DNA of 64,000 nucleotides from positions 85,273-149,272 of the forward strand of contig NZ_JAHBBJ010000006.1 of assembly GCF_019331675.1 (NCBI RefSeq), read 5' to 3'. Made by a program: the position numbers and the translations under genes. How positions within the stretch are numbered: position 1 is the stretch's first letter; every line of letters starts with the position of its first letter. The stretch is from Bifidobacterium miconisargentati (lineage in GTDB: Bacteria; Actinomycetota; Actinomycetes; Actinomycetales; Bifidobacteriaceae). The notes under the pieces are model-generated. The model had not been told where the DNA came from and made no database searches. It was given only the letters and a program-made list of their open reading frames with translations. Below, piece after piece: positions 59,525-64,000 of this stretch.

Positions 59525-60907
59525 TCATATCTTGTTCAATGTCTGAGCATATTGTGCAGCCAATCGTCCGGCGTTGACGCCGCCGACGGCCTCGACCTCG
59601 ATGGAGCCGGCGACCGTCTCAAAGGCGTTCGCATAGTACAGGCCCGGGCGCAGCACGAACGGCACATGGCGTACGCCGGGCCTGAGCACCGGGTACGCGC
59701 CTTCCCAGGTGAAGCGCAGCACCTCCCTGGTCTCGCTGAAGATGCGCCCGATCTCCTCGTCCGTGACGCGGTGGTCCGCGGAGAAGATCTTGTAGATGCG
59801 TGTCCGGTATTTCGGCGAGTACCCGGTCACGCCAATCGACTTGGCGTTCGTCGGCGCGCCGTCCGCGATGAACACGGTGCTGGGCAGCGTCCTCACCGGT
59901 TCGAGGCCGAAGTACCGCGGATCGAGAGTTCCGGCCACCAGGGTCGTTTCCACCTTCTGGTAAGGCAGCACCGGGACTTCGACCGGCCGCCCGTCCTCGG
60001 TGAGGGTCAGATGCGCCAAGGCGAGGGGCGCGGCCAGCACCACCAGGTCGAACCGTTCGGTCTGGACCTCGTCGCACGGCGCCTTTGACCTATCCCCTGC
60101 CAGATATCGCACCTCGTATCCGGCTTGGTCCCCCGCGCCTCTCCGGTCGACCGACGTGACCGTGATGTTGTACCGGGTCGTGACGCCGATGGCCTCGAGC
60201 GTACGGTGCAGGAGGCTCCAGTTGCCTCCGTCGATGCAGTACAGGTATCCGCCCGCCAATCCCGCTCCGGCCAGGCCGACCTCTCCGGCGAACGCCTCGA
60301 TCCCCTCGCCCTGGTTGTACATGTTGTGCACGATCGGTTCGGCGATGTCCTTGATCAGTTTCTCGCTGGCGCCGGCCTTTCGCAGGGCCTGCCCCAGCGA
60401 CACCGACGTGGCCTCCCCCAAACCAAGGGCGTCCACGATCTGTTCGGGTGTCTCGAACGTCCTGCCTTCGTCTTGGAGTCCGTAGATCCGGTTCCACGTG
60501 TTCGCGTTGCGTATCGCCTGCCTTACCAGAGTCAGGCTCGAGAAGATGCCGGCATGACGCACGATCGCCCAGCCGAGCGATGCCAGCGACGTCCTCGCCC
60601 AGACCGGGAAACCGTCCTTGGTCCAGAACGCGTAGGTCTCGTCCTTGCCGTCGATGCTCAGTCCGGACTCCCCCTCCTTGGCGCCGGTGAGCTGCTGCCA
60701 CTGACGTGTATATCGGCCCGTGGAATGCAGGATCGAGCCGCCGATCTCCACCGTGGTTCCGGCGAAATCCACCGTCCATGCACGTCCGCCCGCATGCTCC
60801 TTCTTCTCGAACACCGTGATGTCCGCGGCGTTTCCGAGCAGCTCACGCAGCTGCCAGGCCGCACCCACTCCGGCCGCGCCGGCACCGACGACCGCTATCC
60901 TGACCAT
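59525..60907 (-). CDS. FAD-dependent oxidoreductase, prenylcysteine-oxidase-like
   Basis: The product is 460 aa. An N-terminal FAD-binding Rossmann motif VRIAVVGAGAAGVGAAWQ is followed by ITVFEKKEHAGGRAWTVDFA. VEIGGSILHSTGRYTRQW and YLYCIDGGNWSLLHRTLE resemble prenylcysteine lyase/oxidase and related amine oxidases. No signal peptide is seen, so it is cytoplasmic. The substrate is unknown in bacteria. AGGGGAG precedes the ATG. It stands alone between the MarR gene and the origin region. Confidence 0.82.
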   Translation of the reverse strand: MVRIAVVGAGAAGVGAAWQLRELLGNAADITVFEKKEHAGGRAWTVDFAGTTVEIGGSILHSTGRYTRQWQQLTGAKEGESGLSIDGKDETYAFWTKDGFPVWARTSLASLGWAIVRHAGIFSSLTLVRQAIRNANTWNRIYGLQDEGRTFETPEQIVDALGLGEATSVSLGQALRKAGASEKLIKDIAEPIVHNMYNQGEGIEAFAGEVGLAGAGLAGGYLYCIDGGNWSLLHRTLEAIGVTTRYNITVTSVDRRGAGDQAGYEVRYLAGDRSKAPCDEVQTERFDLVVLAAPLALAHLTLTEDGRPVEVPVLPYQKVETTLVAGTLDPRYFGLEPVRTLPSTVFIADGAPTNAKSIGVTGYSPKYRTRIYKIFSADHRVTDEEIGRIFSETREVLRFTWEGAYPVLRPGVRHVPFVLRPGLYYANAFETVAGSIEVEAVGGVNAGRLAAQYAQTLNKI

Positions 60908-61096
60908 TCCCGCTCCCCTATCGTCCGCAAACCTCTATCCACATGAAATGTATCCACGCCTCATACAAGACACCAGCCGACATCCCGCTCGCGGTTATAC
61001 GGGTTGCTTATAGGGGGCTATCGTGCAAGGCGCATCTCGCCGCTGTCTTCAAACTCCCCGAGGGGGGGCAATAGCGTGAGTCAAGTCCGTTCATTG

Positions 61097-62756
61097 AAAT
61101 TAATTATATAATTAATTAAATAACACAATAATTCTATTATGTCTGCTCACGCCTTCATGAATCGCCCAGACAGGATCACGAACTTGCGATGCGTCGACGA
61201 GCGCATGACCGACAGCTTGACAAATCCGCGTATGCAACCGCTCAGCGATTAACACGAGGGCTGTCGTCAAGGCCACTGCGGTTCTGCTACTTCCGCTTTT
61301 CCCTGACGTCTATTCCATCTCCGTAGGGGCTGCATCACGACTCCGGCGAGGACGGTTTACGTTCATGCCGATTCCTCGCATCCCAGGTCCGCCATCCAGC
61401 GGCTGCCCCTTTCTCTCACGTCACCAGGCGTAACCGCCTGCACTCCGCACGACAGGAGGCATCTGCCAAGGCAAGTACACGTTCAGCCATTTGATACAGT
61501 TTGCATTAATTAATTAATTATATTGATCCTCTTTGATCCTCGACCAATCGCTTCCAGTGACCGCTGGGAAGAAGTCAGGAGAAAACCATAAGGAAGCGCG
61601 GGACTAGAGCATCACCTACGACATCGCCATCCCAGCGATGAACGTTCATTCCAGAGAAGGAAGCCATACTTAATTAATTAAATACTTAATTAATTTCATG
61701 CCCATAGGAGGCACCAGTTTCGCGCGCGGCGCCCCGAACTTCTTCCGGACAACGACGCCATAGCCCAAGATGCGTCAATCATCAAGGATGTACGTACATC
61801 CCCTTGAGTTCACCGAAATCAGGCATAGTGTTAATTAATTAAATAACTAAATAACACAATAATGCTACCTTCTTGAGATTTCAGAGCCTCCCATCACAGG
61901 CAACACATAGCGAACCTCTGACAAGTCGTTCAGTCACCGACGGACAACCACATCAGAAGCCGGACAGATGCGATGATCCCGTATTCCGCATTCCTCATGC
62001 TCAACCGAGTTGTCGATGAAGTTGGCAGCATCGCCGGTTGAGGCTCTCTGGGTAGGACGCATCCTATTCCCGTGGACAGCAGAGTTGGACTTAAAGCACT
62101 AGACACGGTGAATAAACACCTCGTTTCACGCATTAGCATTATTGTATTATTTAATTAATTAAATAACGATTCATCTCCTTGCCCTCTACGACACACCACA
62201 CTCATCATGTAAGTGCAGTGTCCAAGTGAAGCAGGGGACGTTGCGGTCCACGGTTCTTTAGTGACATGAATCCATATGAACCAGTCGAGGTATGCACAGT
62301 CGCACGCTGCATCCTTGCGCATGACGCAAAAGGCATCGTGTCAGATCCAAACATCCGAAGGGATGACGATGGATTCAAATTCCGTGTTAATTAATTAATC
62401 TAGTAATTAAGACTGATAGCTGCAGGCTCCTTCAGAACGCGAGTGAACGTTCATCTGTGCCGACAATCCCAGCCCACGGCATCACGCGGCGCTTCGTTCA
62501 CGCTTGCGAATCGCGGGTCCGACGAGATCCGCTTTCATGGTTTTCATGCCGCCGTAGTGCGAATCGCAGACCATCAACAAAAAGAGAAGAAATATTTAAT
62601 TAATTATTTAATACAATAATGCAACTGTCTTTCGAAGAGCCAACGGGGCATTCGCAGTGGGAGAGGACATGCGCCTCAAGCTCGCTGCACCAGGTACCGT
62701 ACGCGAAGCGATAACACCAAAATGTGTTATTTATTTAATTAATTATTTAATACAAA
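61097..62756. other. Putative replication origin with eight AT-rich iteron-like blocks
   Basis: No gene lies from 60908 to 62806. Eight blocks rich in TTAATTAA stand out: 61097-61140, 61505-61524, 61670-61696, 61831-61865, 62134-62167, 62387-62410, 62593-62623 and 62725-62756. Four or five share a longer form, TTAATTAATTA(A/T)(A/T)TAA(C/T)ACAATAAT followed by GC or TC. The one at 62134 is inverted. Between blocks ACGTTCA recurs (61359, 61479, 61642, 62447). Location just upstream of repA points to a RepA-binding and strand-opening region. The wide, irregular spacing (about 130-400 bp) is unusual for iterons. Confidence 0.75.
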
Positions 62757-62806
62757 TGTGAACATCGCCTACAGGTTACGGTTTCTGTCGGGGCAAAACC
62801 GCTACG

Positions 62807-63796
62807 ATGGAACCCATGGTGAGGAAGCAGACAACAACGCAAGGCGAGGAAAGCCCGGAGATGCAGCCGAAGATATCGCATGCGGCATTAATCCGACCGC
62901 AGACGCTGGCCGACATCGAGATGAGGGAGCCCGACAGCAAGGAAATCTGGTACGGCCATTCCATCCTCACCTCGACGCTGTTCCCACCTACCCAGCCTGC
63001 GGCGGGCACCGACTTCGTGAGCAAGACCAACGGAACGCTCGAATACGTGCTCGAGGCCGGCATTGATCCGGAGGAGCGCAAACGCAAGTTCCCCTATGGC
63101 AAGTACCCACGACTGGTGATGGCATGGATCGCCAAGCAGATCAGGGCGGCCGGCCGGCACAAGACCGAATATGTCGATCCGGAGACGCGCACCATCACCA
63201 TTCCCTCGATCTGGCAACTCTGCAATGAGATGGGCCTGCCCCGTGGAGGCAAGACCGCCGACAAAATCCAGGAGCAGCTCAGGCTTCTACTCTCCAGTCA
63301 CATCACCATCCGCCGAACCACGGGTTTTGCTGGTGGCAAGTTGCATGACATGGTGAGCCTGCCGATCGTGGAGGCGGTCCGGTTCAAGGAAGATGACGCC
63401 AATGCGGCGTTCTCAGGCAGCGCGTTCGTGCTCACCCAGGAGGTGTACAACCGTCTGGCCCGGGAATCCGCACCGTTCGACACCAGGGCGAGTTCGCTGC
63501 TGTTGTCGGGCCGAAGTGTGCTTCCCTATGACGTGTACGTGTGGATTACCGGAAGCATGAAGAACCTTGACCACGATTTGCCGGTTTCATGGGATTGGCT
63601 GTATGAACGCTTCGGTGACGGCATTGCGGACATGAGGAACTTCCGGCTGAAGTTCCGTCGTGCCTTGGACAAGGTCAGCGAGGTTTACCCGGCCGCGCGT
63701 TTCACCGTGACGCGGAAGGCGGTCATTCTCCATCCGAGTCCAACCGCGATTGCGGCGCATTCGAAATCCGTGGAGACGACTGCGGCTGAGGAGTAA
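62807..63796 (+). CDS. repA: Plasmid replication initiator RepA
   Basis: The product is 329 aa if started at 62807; ATG 62816 or 62862 (with GAGGAAAGCCCGGAG upstream) are alternatives. It has a RepA-like pattern: FPYGKYPRLVMAWIAKQIRA, IPSIWQLCNEMGLPRGGKTA and LLLSGRSVLPYDVYVWIT, then WDWLYERFGDG and RALDKVSEVYPAARFTVTR, as in the RepA_C family of large actinobacterial plasmids. It probably binds the AT-rich blocks upstream and directs replication. Confidence 0.85.
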   Translation: MEPMVRKQTTTQGEESPEMQPKISHAALIRPQTLADIEMREPDSKEIWYGHSILTSTLFPPTQPAAGTDFVSKTNGTLEYVLEAGIDPEERKRKFPYGKYPRLVMAWIAKQIRAAGRHKTEYVDPETRTITIPSIWQLCNEMGLPRGGKTADKIQEQLRLLLSSHITIRRTTGFAGGKLHDMVSLPIVEAVRFKEDDANAAFSGSAFVLTQEVYNRLARESAPFDTRASSLLLSGRSVLPYDVYVWITGSMKNLDHDLPVSWDWLYERFGDGIADMRNFRLKFRRALDKVSEVYPAARFTVTRKAVILHPSPTAIAAHSKSVETTAAEE

Positions 63797-63871
63797 ACAC
63801 ACTTTTTTACTTCGTTAGTCCACGTATTCGGCTGTGCGTGAAGGAATGAAACGGGACCAAAGGCCTTTGCT

Positions 63872-63962
63872 GATGATGGACTATCGCAGTATTTACGTAA
63901 GGACAGGAGAAGTGCGGATGCGAGAGGGCTCCCTCCGGCGGGGATGATGGACTTTCGTAGTA
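63872..63962 (+). repeat. Two 20-bp direct repeats downstream of repA
   Basis: GATGATGGACTATCGCAGTA (63872-63891) and GATGATGGACTTTCGTAGTA (63943-63962) match at 18 of 20 bases, 71 bp apart. The stretch 63797-64000 has no gene in the window. The repeats could be partition sites or operators for the next gene beyond the window. Confidence 0.55.
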
Positions 63963-64000
63963 CATCATTGATCGTATGAGGTGGGAAAACATAGCAGAAA

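Noticed and set aside
61097..62756. AT-rich blocks as horizontally acquired low-GC genes or promoters
   Set aside because: No open frames with ribosome sites occur there, and the blocks repeat a common motif next to repA, which fits an origin better.

Overview
The window looks like part of a conjugative megaplasmid from a high-GC Gram-positive anaerobe, most likely Bifidobacterium. The grounds are actinobacterial features (a WhiB-like regulator, strong AGGAGG-type ribosome sites, GC-rich codon use), bifidobacterial-looking gene families, a complete Gram-positive conjugation set, and a plasmid RepA preceded by an AT-rich repeat origin. I saw no tRNA, rRNA or core housekeeping genes. The species and any match to a named plasmid (a pMP7017-like replicon is my guess) are inference from memory.

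Layout. 1-2.3 kb: a beta-helix surface-protein gene split inside its signal peptide by an IS30-family element. 2.6-7.4 kb: a hypothetical gene, a WYL-domain regulator, a small membrane protein and an Abi-like HEPN protein. Two near-identical palindromes lie in front of the regulator and between the membrane protein and the Abi gene. 7.4-9 kb: decayed DNA with a gutted ATPase gene. 9-14.6 kb and 25.3-29.1 kb, minus strand: type IV secretion genes (LPXTG surface protein, Maff2/VirB2-like, VirB6-like, PrgI, VirB4, CHAP hydrolase and two membrane proteins). This run is interrupted by about 10.7 kb of cargo: an orphan RelB-type antitoxin with a deleted toxin, a MerR-like regulator block, a DprA plus phosphoribosyltransferase pair resembling ShosTA, a large membrane-anchored GH3 glycosidase, a LytTR response regulator and a LysR regulator. 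29.3-40.2 kb: HipBA, a WhiB-like operon, a degenerate tyrosine recombinase, a candidate oriT, MobC, relaxase, PcfB/DUF3801, an OB-fold-like protein and the VirD4/TraG coupling protein.

40.5-61 kb: a nitrogen-heterocycle island. One plus-strand operon carries two NCS1 permeases, a carbon-nitrogen hydrolase, two tandem DUF917 proteins, a HyuA-like hydantoinase/oxoprolinase and DUF1177. Minus-strand units carry DUF1684-guanine deaminase-adenine deaminase and MarR-NCS1 permease-isochorismatase-like hydrolase, next to a prenylcysteine-oxidase-like flavoprotein. A frameshifted ABC binding-protein gene and a DUF4143 ATPase preceded by six short repeats also lie here. Together they suggest uptake and stepwise hydrolysis of hydantoin- or nucleobase-like rings for nitrogen; the substrate is not known.

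61-63.8 kb: a gene-free stretch of about 1.7 kb with eight TTAATTAA-rich blocks, several sharing an extended motif, followed by repA. This is the probable replication origin.
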